The notes beneath the pieces are model-generated. The model searched no databases. It had not been told where the DNA came from and was given only the letters and a program-made list of their open reading frames with translations. 58,093 nt of DNA from Kaistella sp. (GTDB lineage Bacteria > Bacteroidota > Bacteroidia > Flavobacteriales > Weeksellaceae): the NCBI GenBank assembly GCA_019459085.1, contig JAIBEW010000006.1:1-58093 (forward strand). The letters run 5' to 3'. How positions within the stretch are numbered: the first letter of the stretch is position 1; every line of letters starts with the position of its first letter. The translations under genes were made by a program, and so were the position numbers. Positions 25,886 to 33,543 of the stretch are shown here, in pieces.

Positions 25886-26218
25886 TTATTCACCATCTTT
25901 TAACAAATGCAGAATTAAAGCCTCCTGCGGAAGAAAAACACGGTAGTACCGAAAGCCTACCGAAAAATATCCGTTCGGTTTTACAAACTTTGGTGAAAGA
26001 AAAGCACTTCTATGAAACCCAGAATCACCCGGCTCTGCATTTACCCGAAAGACATCCAGCTTGTTACCGGAAGAAGCGAGCGCTACAGCCGGGAAATGCT
26101 CAGCAAAATAAAGAAGGCGCTGAACAAAAAGGAACACCAGATGGTTTCGGTAGAGGAATTTTGCACCTATATCGGGCTGCCGTATGAGCGCGTGAAGGAG
26201 ATGATTAGGGATTGAGGC
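25886..26218 (+). repeat. Duplicated block, copy A (with the 67-residue gene)
   Basis: About 330 bases matching 31303-31638. Both have TTATTCAC, then AAAAACACGGTAGTACCGAA, CTACCGAAAAA, ATCCGT(T/G)CGGTTTT, and then the small gene. ACCGAA/TTCGGT (25959-25979) with following T could be a weak terminator or regulatory hairpin. The next 70 bases carry TTGAGTTGTTGAGTCGTTAA and CTTCGTCGGCGCTGCGCCTC repeats that are also found after copy B and near 25.8 and 27.16 kb. Confidence 0.75.
26012..26215 (+). CDS. Small conserved basic protein, copy A (67 residues)
   Basis: The protein (MKPRITRLCIYPKDIQ..., ending ...RVKEMIRD) is nearly identical to the one at 31430-31633. Substitutions are mostly conservative (KALNKKEHQ versus KTLNKQEHQ), so both have been kept under protein-level selection. 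It has a basic N-terminus, an RSERYSRE segment and a C-terminal part (VSVEEFCTYIGLPY) resembling a short HTH. No function is known to me. It belongs to a dispersed family because its upstream leader is duplicated too. Confidence 0.75.
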   Translation: MKPRITRLCIYPKDIQLVTGRSERYSREMLSKIKKALNKKEHQMVSVEEFCTYIGLPYERVKEMIRD

Positions 26219-26427
26219 AGGCGTTGAGTTGTTGAGTTGTTGAGTCGTTAAGCTGTTAGGTGTGGAGTGTGAGGTTACTTCGTCGGCGCTGCGCCTCCTC
26301 GCAATGACGGTAGTAAAGTAAGAAACTATATTATGAAAGCATTGCAGACCAGTGTTTTGTCCACAGACGCTCATTATGAGTTCGGACAGATCTGAAAGAT
26401 TATAGAGAAGATGGTGTCACCCCACTT

Positions 26428-27075
26428 TTATGAAATACATTTTTTTGATTTTTGATTCCTGACAAGCAACTGATATCTTTTGTGAACTTCAACAAGAGAA
26501 CAGTTTTTAATTTCACTGTTTTTAATGCTTTCAGGTGCTGGATTACCGGATGATTCAGAATGTAAAACATATTTCTTTTCCAAACACTGTATCGGTTTTT
26601 CATTTACCATGTAATATCTATACTCTTTTATATCATCTTTTGTTTCAGGATTTTCGGGGCTTCCGCCGTCAAAATTCCAGCTTGTCTCTTTTTTAAAAAC
26701 AAAGAATAGCCCCCCATCTTTAATGAAATAGTTTTCGACGGCGGAAAAGTGGCTGTACTCGCTGTAAGAATGCCTTATGCTTCTCAATTGCCGGTTCTCA
26801 TAATAATACACCACATCCCCTTGGCGTTCACCATCACAGTCATATGAAAAGGTAACAGAATCCAGCTTTTTTTCCTGTAATAATCTGTTTATATCCTCAT
26901 ATTCGACTTTAATATCTTTTACGGAGTTCAGCTCTTTTTGCGACATTAAGGTGTCAGACCCTGCACCGGCTTCTGAAATCCCTACAGTATCTGACTGATT
27001 TGTGACTTCTGCAGCATTATCTTTTTTGCAGGAAACCAACAGCATTGCGACTGCCACTAAAAATATTTTTTCCAT
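26428..27075 (-). CDS. Lipoprotein of unknown function
   Basis: The 215-residue product has a type II signal (MEKIFLVAVAMLLVSC, lipobox Cys 16) and a short acidic linker. A soluble domain follows, with repeated strand-turn motifs: DSVTFSYDCDGERQGDVVYYYENRQLRS, SAVENYFIKDGGLFFVFKKETSW and DDIKEYRYYMVNEKPIQC. Strands of this type occur in beta-sheet periplasmic proteins. It stands alone, with the duplicated small-gene block downstream and an AraC gene upstream in the opposite direction. No named family was recognised. Confidence 0.75.
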   Translation of the reverse strand: MEKIFLVAVAMLLVSCKKDNAAEVTNQSDTVGISEAGAGSDTLMSQKELNSVKDIKVEYEDINRLLQEKKLDSVTFSYDCDGERQGDVVYYYENRQLRSIRHSYSEYSHFSAVENYFIKDGGLFFVFKKETSWNFDGGSPENPETKDDIKEYRYYMVNEKPIQCLEKKYVLHSESSGNPAPESIKNSEIKNCSLVEVHKRYQLLVRNQKSKKCIS

Positions 27076-27225
27076 TTTAATTATTATACAGATTAACGCA
27101 TAAGCCTATCAAAGATCGCGCCCATGATTTCTGCAGTTTTTTAACGAGATGCGGTAGCTTCGTGGGCGCTGCACCTCCTCGCTATGACCATGGAGTTGTT
27201 GGGTGGTGGAGAAAGGAGACTTTAG

Positions 27226-27233
27226 TATATTTG
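27226..27233 (+). promoter_or_regulatory. -7 box for the AraC-family gene
   Basis: TATATTTG fits TAnnTTTG and lies 36 bases upstream of the preferred ATG at 27270. TTG triplets 24 to 28 bases upstream are a loose -33 candidate. The box supports starting at 27270, because the longer frame from 27162 would begin upstream of the promoter inside a repeat. Confidence 0.5.
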
Positions 27234-27269
27234 TACGTGGCGGATTATGTACACAGCAACCCAAAACAT

Positions 27270-28004
27270 ATGGAATACGAAGAAATAAAACCCTGCAGAG
27301 AATTAGCACCCTTTATACATACTTACTGGAAATTGAAAGGAAACAAACCTGACCAACAGTGGGAACGGAATTTTCCTGATGGCTGTGCAGGATTCGTCAT
27401 CAATTTAGGAGACTCCTGTTTGACGGACAACGGCTCTGTTACCATGGAGTTTGGCAAAACTTATCTTGTAGGAGCAATGACCTCGTATAAAGACAGTTTT
27501 ATTGACAGCGAGACCCATTTACTGGGCGTTTGCCTTAAACCGGGAACTTTTGATAACTTCTATAACTTTGCATCGCAAAATGAATTAACCAATAACACCA
27601 TAGCGTTTGATAAACCCAATTCATTTAATGTTGATAAAATACGTGACAACGCTTTTAATTATCTTAACCATTATTTTACCGACCGGATACGGAGCAAACA
27701 CATCGTGCTGCAATCAGTTATTGACGAAATACACCTAACAAACGGACAAATAAGTATTGATGAACTGTCTAAACGGCATTCCACATCTGTCCGACAATTA
27801 GAGCGTAACTTTAAAAAACTTATTGGAATATCACCCAAAGAATACTCCAATATTATTCGTTTCCAAAATGCTTTATGTACCATCAAAAATTCCCATGCAG
27901 ACAGGAGCTTATTAGATATTGCCTTCGAGTGCGGCTACTATGACCATTCGCATCTTGCAAATGAAATCAAGCGGAATACCGGACTCCCACCATCACTGCT
28001 TTAA
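27270..28004 (+). CDS. AraC-family transcriptional regulator
   Basis: From the ATG at 27270 the protein is about 244 residues: an N-terminal sensor-like region (PCRELAPFIHTYW ... FPDGCAGFVINLGD, the DUF6597-type start of many AraC proteins) and a C-terminal pair of HTH motifs (ISIDELSKRHSTSVRQLERNFKKLIGISPKEY; LLDIAFECGYYDHSHLANEIKRNTGL). It lies 71 bases upstream of the reductase gene on the same strand and is a candidate regulator of it. The frame extends to 27162, but that part is repeat-derived and behind the promoter box. Confidence 0.85.
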   Translation: MEYEEIKPCRELAPFIHTYWKLKGNKPDQQWERNFPDGCAGFVINLGDSCLTDNGSVTMEFGKTYLVGAMTSYKDSFIDSETHLLGVCLKPGTFDNFYNFASQNELTNNTIAFDKPNSFNVDKIRDNAFNYLNHYFTDRIRSKHIVLQSVIDEIHLTNGQISIDELSKRHSTSVRQLERNFKKLIGISPKEYSNIIRFQNALCTIKNSHADRSLLDIAFECGYYDHSHLANEIKRNTGLPPSLL

Positions 28005-28044
28005 TTTGTCGCATTTTTACAAAGTGCACCTGTTTGAAGAAAAG

Positions 28045-28052
28045 TAAATTTG
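28045..28052 (+). promoter_or_regulatory. -7 box for the DHFR-like reductase gene
   Basis: TAAATTTG matches TAnnTTTG, 24 bases before the ATG at 28076. No clear -33 at normal spacing. It indicates that the reductase gene has its own promoter despite closely following the AraC gene. Confidence 0.45.
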
Positions 28053-28075
28053 CAGAACATTAAAATTCAACACCA

Positions 28076-28609
28076 ATGCGAAAAACATCACTTTTCATTG
28101 CAATGAGCTTAGACGGTTATATTGCAAAACCCAATGACGACCTAAGCTTTTTGAAACTTGTAGAAAAAGAAGGAGAAGATTACGGTTATGCAGAATTTAC
28201 AGAGCAAATCGACACCATAATTATAGGCAGAAGAACTTATGATTATGTACTTAATGAAATCGGACCATCTCACTATGACAACGGTAAACGAGATGTTTAC
28301 GTCATAACACGAACTGACAGACCGCAAGTAGGCAGAACCACCTTCTATACTGGAAACATAGCCGACCTCGTTGAACGACTAAAGTCTGAAAAAGGGAAAA
28401 ATATTTATTGTGATGGCGGCGCAGAAATAATCAATGAGCTGTTGAAGCACGATTTAATAGATGAATTTATAATTTCGGTTATCCCCGTTTTACTCGGTAA
28501 CGGCACAAGACTTTTTAAGGATGGAAGGCCTGAACAAGCAATTGAATTTCAAACAGCAAAAACATTTGATACGGGATTGACACAACTGCATTACAAACGG
28601 ATAAAGTAA
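28076..28609 (+). CDS. Dihydrofolate-reductase / RibD C-terminal-like reductase
   Basis: This 177-residue protein has the family start SLFIAMSLDGYIAKP, then IIIGRRTYDYVL and YCDGGAEIINELL (the NADPH-binding GGA turn), and a C-terminal VIPVLLGNGTRLFKDG. These single-domain reductases are common stand-alone proteins whose substrates are unknown; some give background antifolate resistance. It sits between an AraC gene and cydAB. All family turns are present, so it is likely functional. Confidence 0.85.
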   Translation: MRKTSLFIAMSLDGYIAKPNDDLSFLKLVEKEGEDYGYAEFTEQIDTIIIGRRTYDYVLNEIGPSHYDNGKRDVYVITRTDRPQVGRTTFYTGNIADLVERLKSEKGKNIYCDGGAEIINELLKHDLIDEFIISVIPVLLGNGTRLFKDGRPEQAIEFQTAKTFDTGLTQLHYKRIK

Positions 28610-28774
28610 ACAACGAAACGCCACCGCTGTTGCAAGCAGAGGCTCAAATACTCGCAACTGACCCCTGTCTAACGATATTCCTGATTTCTGCTTATAAAAG
28701 CTGCTGAAAGTCATCTTAAAATTAAAATAGGGGCAGGAATTATCCGTAATTTTATCCATCAAAAAACCAATTGA

Positions 28775-30118
28775 ATGGATGACTTTATTGCAGCACGCTC
28801 GCAAATGGCCATGTCGATGGCCTTCCATATTATTTTTGCCTGCGTAGGAATGGTTATGCCTTTCCTGATGGCTTTTTCGCACTGGAAATACCTCCGCACC
28901 AAAAATGAAATTTACAAAGGTCTTACCAAAGCCTGGAGCAAAGGGGTGGCAATTCTGTTCGCAACAGGAGCAGTTTCGGGAACGATGCTTTCATTCGAAC
29001 TGGGTTTGTTATGGCCTGAATTCATGAAACACGCCGGACCGATCTTTGGGATGCCCTTTTCACTGGAAGGCACTGCTTTTTTCATTGAAGCCATTGCGCT
29101 GGGATTCTTCCTATACGGTTGGGATAAATTCAACAAATGGTTTCACTGGTTTTGCGGATTACTGGTAGGAATCAGTGGTCTATCATCTGGAATTCTGGTG
29201 GTTGCGGCCAACGCGTGGATGAATTCCCCCGCCGGATTTGATTATATTGACGGACAATACCTGAATATCGATCCGGTAAAGGCCATGTTTAATGAGGCCT
29301 GGTTTCCACAGGCGTTCCACATGACGGTGGCTGCCTTCTGTGCAACAGGATTTGCCGTTGCCGGAGTACATGCTTACCTGATCATTAAAAACAAAAATGT
29401 TGAATTCCATACCAAAGCATTCAGAATTGCGGCGGTATTTGCCGTGGTTGGTGCCTTCATGGCTCCCATAAGCGGAGACATTGCTGCCAAATCGGTCGCA
29501 AAAAGACAACCCATTAAACTGGCTGCGATGGAAGCGCATTTCGAAACAGAAAAAGGCGCACCCTTTGTGATCGGGGGAATTCCGAATGAGGAAAAAGGGG
29601 AACTGAAATATGCTTTAAAAATCCCGAAAGTACTGAGTTTTTTGGTGAGCAATGATTTTAACGCAGAAGTTAAAGGTTTAAATGATTTTCCCCGTGATGA
29701 ATGGCCTCCTGTTGCAGTGGTTCATTATGCCTTCCAGATCATGATCTTCTTTGGGGTCATCATGGTTTTCATCGGCATGATTTATCTTGCTGCCTTGTTT
29801 ATCAAGAAAGACTGGCTGACAAAAAACTGGTTTCTGAAACTTTTTGTGGGTGCCATTCCGTTCGGTTATATTGCTCTTGAAGCCGGCTGGACGGTTACAG
29901 AAGTTGGGAGACAGCCCTGGATTATTTATGGCATCATGCGGACAAAAGATGCGGTGACGCCTATGCCGGGAATCCAGTATTCGTTCTATTTTTTCACTGC
30001 TGTTTTCGTTTCACTGTCACTCATCATTCTTTTTCTGTTAAGACGACAGATCAAGATGGTTCCCAAATTATATGACCCCACCGATCCTGAATTTCAAACT
30101 CAAAAATTAACGAAATGA
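28775..30118 (+). CDS. cydA: Cytochrome bd ubiquinol oxidase subunit I
   Basis: A 447-residue polytopic membrane protein. The N-terminal helix ends AMAFH, with the expected haem-ligand His about residue 18. GRQPW is present near the C-terminus, and QAFHMTVAAF supplies the second haem b ligand His. The Q-loop between helices 6 and 7 is short, giving the shorter CydA type common in this phylum. It oxidises quinol and reduces oxygen at the inner membrane with high oxygen affinity. The stop overlaps the cydB start by four bases (ATGA). Confidence 0.93.
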   Translation: MDDFIAARSQMAMSMAFHIIFACVGMVMPFLMAFSHWKYLRTKNEIYKGLTKAWSKGVAILFATGAVSGTMLSFELGLLWPEFMKHAGPIFGMPFSLEGTAFFIEAIALGFFLYGWDKFNKWFHWFCGLLVGISGLSSGILVVAANAWMNSPAGFDYIDGQYLNIDPVKAMFNEAWFPQAFHMTVAAFCATGFAVAGVHAYLIIKNKNVEFHTKAFRIAAVFAVVGAFMAPISGDIAAKSVAKRQPIKLAAMEAHFETEKGAPFVIGGIPNEEKGELKYALKIPKVLSFLVSNDFNAEVKGLNDFPRDEWPPVAVVHYAFQIMIFFGVIMVFIGMIYLAALFIKKDWLTKNWFLKLFVGAIPFGYIALEAGWTVTEVGRQPWIIYGIMRTKDAVTPMPGIQYSFYFFTAVFVSLSLIILFLLRRQIKMVPKLYDPTDPEFQTQKLTK

Positions 30119-31128
30119 TTTATGTTGTTATAGGATTTCTATGGGTTGCCATTGTGCTGTACTTTATTTTGGGCGGCGCAGATTTCGGAGCCGGAATTGT
30201 TGAATTATTTACCCTTCGCAGAAAAGACAAAAGCATTACCAAAAAACTGATGTACGAATCTATTGCACCCATCTGGGAAGCCAACCACATGTGGCTGATC
30301 ATAGCCATCGTTATATTATTTGTCGGTTTTCCGGAGATCTACAGCTTTGCATCGATCTACCTTCACATCCCCCTGGTTTTAATGCTCGTCGGCATTATTG
30401 CGAGAGGAACGGCGTTTACTTTCCGGCATTATGATGCGGTGCAGGATCAATGGCAGACGGTTTACACTCAAATATTCTATTACTCCAGTTTGCTGACACC
30501 CTTTTTCTTCGGGATGATCGCCGCATCCTCCATTTCCGGAACCTTAAATCCTGAGGCGAACAATTTCCCTGACCTCTATATTTTCAACTGGTTCAATTAT
30601 TTCGGAATTTCGGTGGGTTTATTTACTGTTTCGATATGCGCTTATCTGGCGTCCATCTATACTCTGCGGGAAACTTCGGAATCTTTTGATCTGAATTTAA
30701 TGATTCGCAAGTCCAAACAGTCCATGATTTATGTTGTCATCTTTGGACTCTTGGTTTTTGTGGTGGCTTACCTGTCAGATATTCCGTTGACAGAAAGAAT
30801 ATTCGGAAATTGGGTTGGAATTGCCGCCATCAGTTTCGCTACTTTATTCCTCGTCTTTATCTTTTATTTTATTAAAACAAAGAAGTTGGCATTCGTAAGG
30901 GTTTTTGCTGCTGCACAAGTGGTCCTGATTCTGGTTGCGGCCACTTATCAACTGTATCCCAATATCATTCTGCTGGAAAACGGTGATCATTTATCTTTAC
31001 TGAACAGTAAAGCACCGGAGAAAACCATTGCTTTTTTAGGCTGGGCACTGCTGACAGGAAGCGTTTTCATCCTGCCCTTTCTGTTTTATCTGATGTTTTC
31101 GTTCAGCAGGAGGAATGTGAGGGAGTGA
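30115..31128 (+). CDS. cydB: Cytochrome bd ubiquinol oxidase subunit II
   Basis: A 337-residue protein with eight or so hydrophobic helices, beginning MIYVVIGFLWVAIVLYFILGGADFGAGIVEL, a CydB hallmark, and containing EANHMWLI. Subunit II stabilises the haem b/d site of CydA. It is cotranslated with cydA. Downstream of the stop comes G-rich and repeat sequence without a clear terminator. No cydCD or CydX is visible in the window. Confidence 0.93.
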   Translation: MIYVVIGFLWVAIVLYFILGGADFGAGIVELFTLRRKDKSITKKLMYESIAPIWEANHMWLIIAIVILFVGFPEIYSFASIYLHIPLVLMLVGIIARGTAFTFRHYDAVQDQWQTVYTQIFYYSSLLTPFFFGMIAASSISGTLNPEANNFPDLYIFNWFNYFGISVGLFTVSICAYLASIYTLRETSESFDLNLMIRKSKQSMIYVVIFGLLVFVVAYLSDIPLTERIFGNWVGIAAISFATLFLVFIFYFIKTKKLAFVRVFAAAQVVLILVAATYQLYPNIILLENGDHLSLLNSKAPEKTIAFLGWALLTGSVFILPFLFYLMFSFSRRNVRE

Positions 31129-31302
31129 GTTGCTGGGTGTTGGGGGGCGAAATTTTGGATTATTAATTATGGATTTTCGACGATTGACCATTGATGCCGG
31201 AAAGGCTTATATCATGAGCCAGTATAAATTATCTCGTATTAAGCGATATTTTTTTTAGCCTAGCTAAATAGTGCTTACAACAGATATTCACATCAAAAGC
31301 TG

Positions 31303-31638
31303 TTATTCACACCTTTCAACAAAGGCAGGATTAATGAGGTTTTCAAAAGAAAAACACGGTAGTACCGAAGACCTACCGAAAAAAATCCGTGCGGTTTTCT
31401 AAACTTTGGGTAAAGAAAACAGCACCGCTATGAAACCCAGGATCACCCGCCTCTGCATTTACCCGAAAGACATCCAGCGCGTTACCGGAAGAAGCGAACG
31501 CTACAGCCGGGAACTGCTCAGCAAAATAAAAAAGACGCTGAACAAGCAGGAACACCAAATGGTATCGGTAGAGGAATTCTGTACCTATATCGGACTGCCG
31601 TATGAGCACGTGAGGGAGATGATTACGGATTGAGGAGG
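31303..31638 (+). repeat. Duplicated block, copy B
   Basis: Matches 25886-26218 across the hairpin leader (CGGTAGTACCGAAGACCTACCG) and the small gene. Copy B has a looser ACCG...CGGTTTT hairpin, and its leader contains small indels. The stretch from the cydB stop to here (31129-31302) shows no gene. Confidence 0.75.
31430..31633 (+). CDS. Small conserved basic protein, copy B (67 residues)
   Basis: Starts with MKPRITRLCIYPKDIQRV, parallel to copy A, so the start at 31430 is preferred over an upstream Met at 31406. It ends HVREMITD. Differences from copy A are few and conservative. Function unknown. It has no operon partner; the next gene is the ECF sigma factor 420 bases on. Confidence 0.75.
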   Translation: MKPRITRLCIYPKDIQRVTGRSERYSRELLSKIKKTLNKQEHQMVSVEEFCTYIGLPYEHVREMITD

Positions 31639-31689
31639 CGTTGAGCTGTAGAGCCGTTAAGTTGTGAGGTGTTGAGGTGCCGTGATTTC

Positions 31690-31756
31690 AGCAAAGAATA
31701 AAGAGAAAAGAATAAAGAATAAAGAGTAAAGAATAAAGAGTAAAGAGTAAAGATGT
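31690..31756. repeat. A-rich tandem repeat (AAGAATAAAG / AGTAAAG units)
   Basis: Irregular tandem copies of AAGAATAAAGAGTAAAG-like units. Just upstream are GTTGAG, CCGTTAAG and GTTGTGAGG words related to those after copy A. The rest of the gap (31757-32016) is AT-rich and shows no gene. Slippage is likely here. Confidence 0.75.
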
Positions 31757-32016
31757 GAAATGCAGGGATGATACTGTGGGTTTTTCTCACGGCAAGGATT
31801 AAGGTTGAATTGGTAAGGGACTTTATTACGCAGCCAAGTTCGAAAAATGACTACCAAAGCTACAGATCATGTCTGCCAAAAGGAAATTATAAGCTGTTTT
31901 AGAAAACGGTGCAAAACACTACGTTGAAAAGATCACCTATTAAGGTGAATATATTTATATTAAATAACCCTAAGCTAAATTAATATTTACTTGATATTAG
32001 CGCAATACGAATTGAT

Positions 32017-32024
32017 TACTTTTG
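32017..32024 (+). promoter_or_regulatory. -7 box for the ECF sigma factor operon
   Basis: TACTTTTG matches TAnnTTTG, 29 bases before the sigma-factor ATG. A TTG at 31991-31993 is 23 bases upstream, at the upper limit of -33 spacing. Confidence 0.5.
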
Positions 32025-32053
32025 CCACGCTTGAAACAATGTAGTTCTTTATC

Positions 32054-32542
32054 ATGGAATATTTTGAAAAAATATATTTAGATTACAAACATCAAGTATA
32101 CTTTTTTGTTAAAAAGTTCATTTCAAATACAGAAGATGCGGAAGACGTTGTACAGGAGATTTTTGTACATCTTTGGAAACATTCTCTGTCTCTTAAAAAT
32201 CCCCAAACTTTAGAGGCTATTATCTTTAAAACAGCTCAACAAGAAGTTTCTAATTTTTTCAGAAAAAATAAAATGCTCTTCTCTTTTTCGGATGAAAGCC
32301 TGATAAAAGATGAAGCGGACTCAGAAAAATCTGATCATGAATTTAAAGAAGAGCAATTGCTAAAAATACAAAACCTTCTGGAAAAAGTTCCTGAAAGAAG
32401 CAAGACTTTTTTCTATAAAAACAAGCTGGAGAAAATAAGCTATGCCCAGATCGCAAAAGAAAACAATATCTCAAAAACGGCTGTAGAAAAACAAGTCAAT
32501 AAAGTCATCCGACACATCAAGACCAATTTAAATTTGTTTTAA
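32054..32542 (+). CDS. FecI-like ECF RNA polymerase sigma factor
   Basis: A 162-residue protein with sigma region 2 (YKHQVYFFVKKFISNTEDAEDVVQEIFVHLW) and region 4 with an HTH (KISYAQIAKENNISKTAVEKQVNKVIRHIKTNL). This is the Bacteroidetes ECF group that pairs with FecR-like anti-sigma factors and STN-bearing SusC transporters, all present downstream. It should direct transcription of the SusCD genes when the transporter binds its substrate. Confidence 0.92.
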   Translation: MEYFEKIYLDYKHQVYFFVKKFISNTEDAEDVVQEIFVHLWKHSLSLKNPQTLEAIIFKTAQQEVSNFFRKNKMLFSFSDESLIKDEADSEKSDHEFKEEQLLKIQNLLEKVPERSKTFFYKNKLEKISYAQIAKENNISKTAVEKQVNKVIRHIKTNLNLF

Positions 32543-32574
32543 CGGAATATTAACCCATATAAACAAATCATTAA

Positions 32575-32604
32575 ATCCACCTCTCCGGGGTGGATATTTT
32601 TGTT
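32575..32604 (+). terminator. Hairpin between sigma factor and anti-sigma gene
   Basis: ATCCACC (32575-32581) pairs with GGTGGAT (32589-32595) and is followed by ATTTTTG. A partial terminator here would let more sigma factor than anti-sigma be made. Its position also argues that the anti-sigma gene starts at 32626, not at the GTG 32590 inside the stem. Confidence 0.5.
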
Positions 32605-32625
32605 TACCAGCGTAATTATAACTGT

Positions 32626-33456
32626 ATGAAAGATTCCCAAAAACATTTTGAAAAAATTTGGACCACTGTCTCGGAAGAAAAACAGGAAATGGATTCTGAA
32701 ACAGATTCTAAAATCTGGAGTGGAATACAAAGGAGAATAAAGCAACATAATAACCGCAAATATTACTGGATGGCTACGGCGGCTATTTTGGTTCCTTTAT
32801 TCGGTATACTGTTTTTGTATAAAGATATTGATTCAAGAGAAACGAAAAATAGTTTGTCAGCAATCGTATTGCAAACCAACGAATTTTCTAAAACTTTCAG
32901 ATTATCAGATAACAGTGTTATCACCTTAGAACCTTACAGTAAATTATCTCTACATAAAGATTTTGGAAAGAAAGATAGAAATGTGAGATTTCAGGGGAAA
33001 GGTTTTTTCTCGATTGAAAAAGATCAATCCAAACCTTTCATTGTAGACGCAGGTGGCTTCAACGTTGAAGTTCTGGGAACAAAATTTTCAGTTGATCAGA
33101 AATCAGAAGAGAAAACAGTAAAATTGATCGAAGGAAAAGTAAAAATAGAGCACAACGGCAAACTCACCTATCTGCTACCTGATGAAAACTGGAGCACCTC
33201 TCCAACAAAAAATGATTTTCATTATTACGCAACGAGTGCGGTAAGACCTTTCACTTTTGAAAACACAACCTTCGAGGATGCTGTAACTCAAATAGAAAAC
33301 ACCTACGGAACCAAGATTATCTATCCACAAAAACTTGCCAAAAACCAGGTATCAGGTTCATTCTCAGGAAATCTGGAAGAAATTCTTTCCATCATTAATT
33401 ATCCGTTTAACCTAAAAACTTCTTTTAAAAATGAAAATGAAATAATTCTATATTAA
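32626..33456 (+). CDS. FecR-family anti-sigma factor
   Basis: From the ATG at 32626, about 276 residues: a cytosolic N-terminus that binds the sigma factor, one TM helix (YYWMATAAILVPLFGILFLY, about 47-66), and a periplasmic FecR domain (VITLEPYSKLSLHKDF, GKGFFSIEKDQSKPF, FNVEVLGTKFSV) with a C-terminal DUF4974-like end (FENTTFEDAVTQIENTYG). It relays the signal from the STN domain of the SusC transporter (33544) to the sigma factor (32054). Start chosen because the upstream GTG lies in a hairpin. Confidence 0.9.
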   Translation: MKDSQKHFEKIWTTVSEEKQEMDSETDSKIWSGIQRRIKQHNNRKYYWMATAAILVPLFGILFLYKDIDSRETKNSLSAIVLQTNEFSKTFRLSDNSVITLEPYSKLSLHKDFGKKDRNVRFQGKGFFSIEKDQSKPFIVDAGGFNVEVLGTKFSVDQKSEEKTVKLIEGKVKIEHNGKLTYLLPDENWSTSPTKNDFHYYATSAVRPFTFENTTFEDAVTQIENTYGTKIIYPQKLAKNQVSGSFSGNLEEILSIINYPFNLKTSFKNENEIILY

Positions 33457-33543
33457 ATAAAACAGCACCAATAATGTGGCGTTATCAGTGCTTGTAATTA
33501 ATTTAAAACTCGCTTAAGAATAATAAATTAACTCTTCAAATTT

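Noticed and set aside
25873-26374. Open frames overlapping the small conserved gene (both strands)
   Set aside because: Frame shifts of the duplicated block; the 67-residue frame is the one conserved between the two copies.
31657-31857. 66-codon minus frame over the A-rich tandem repeat
   Set aside because: Reads as LYSLFFIL repeats from the tandem DNA; not a gene.
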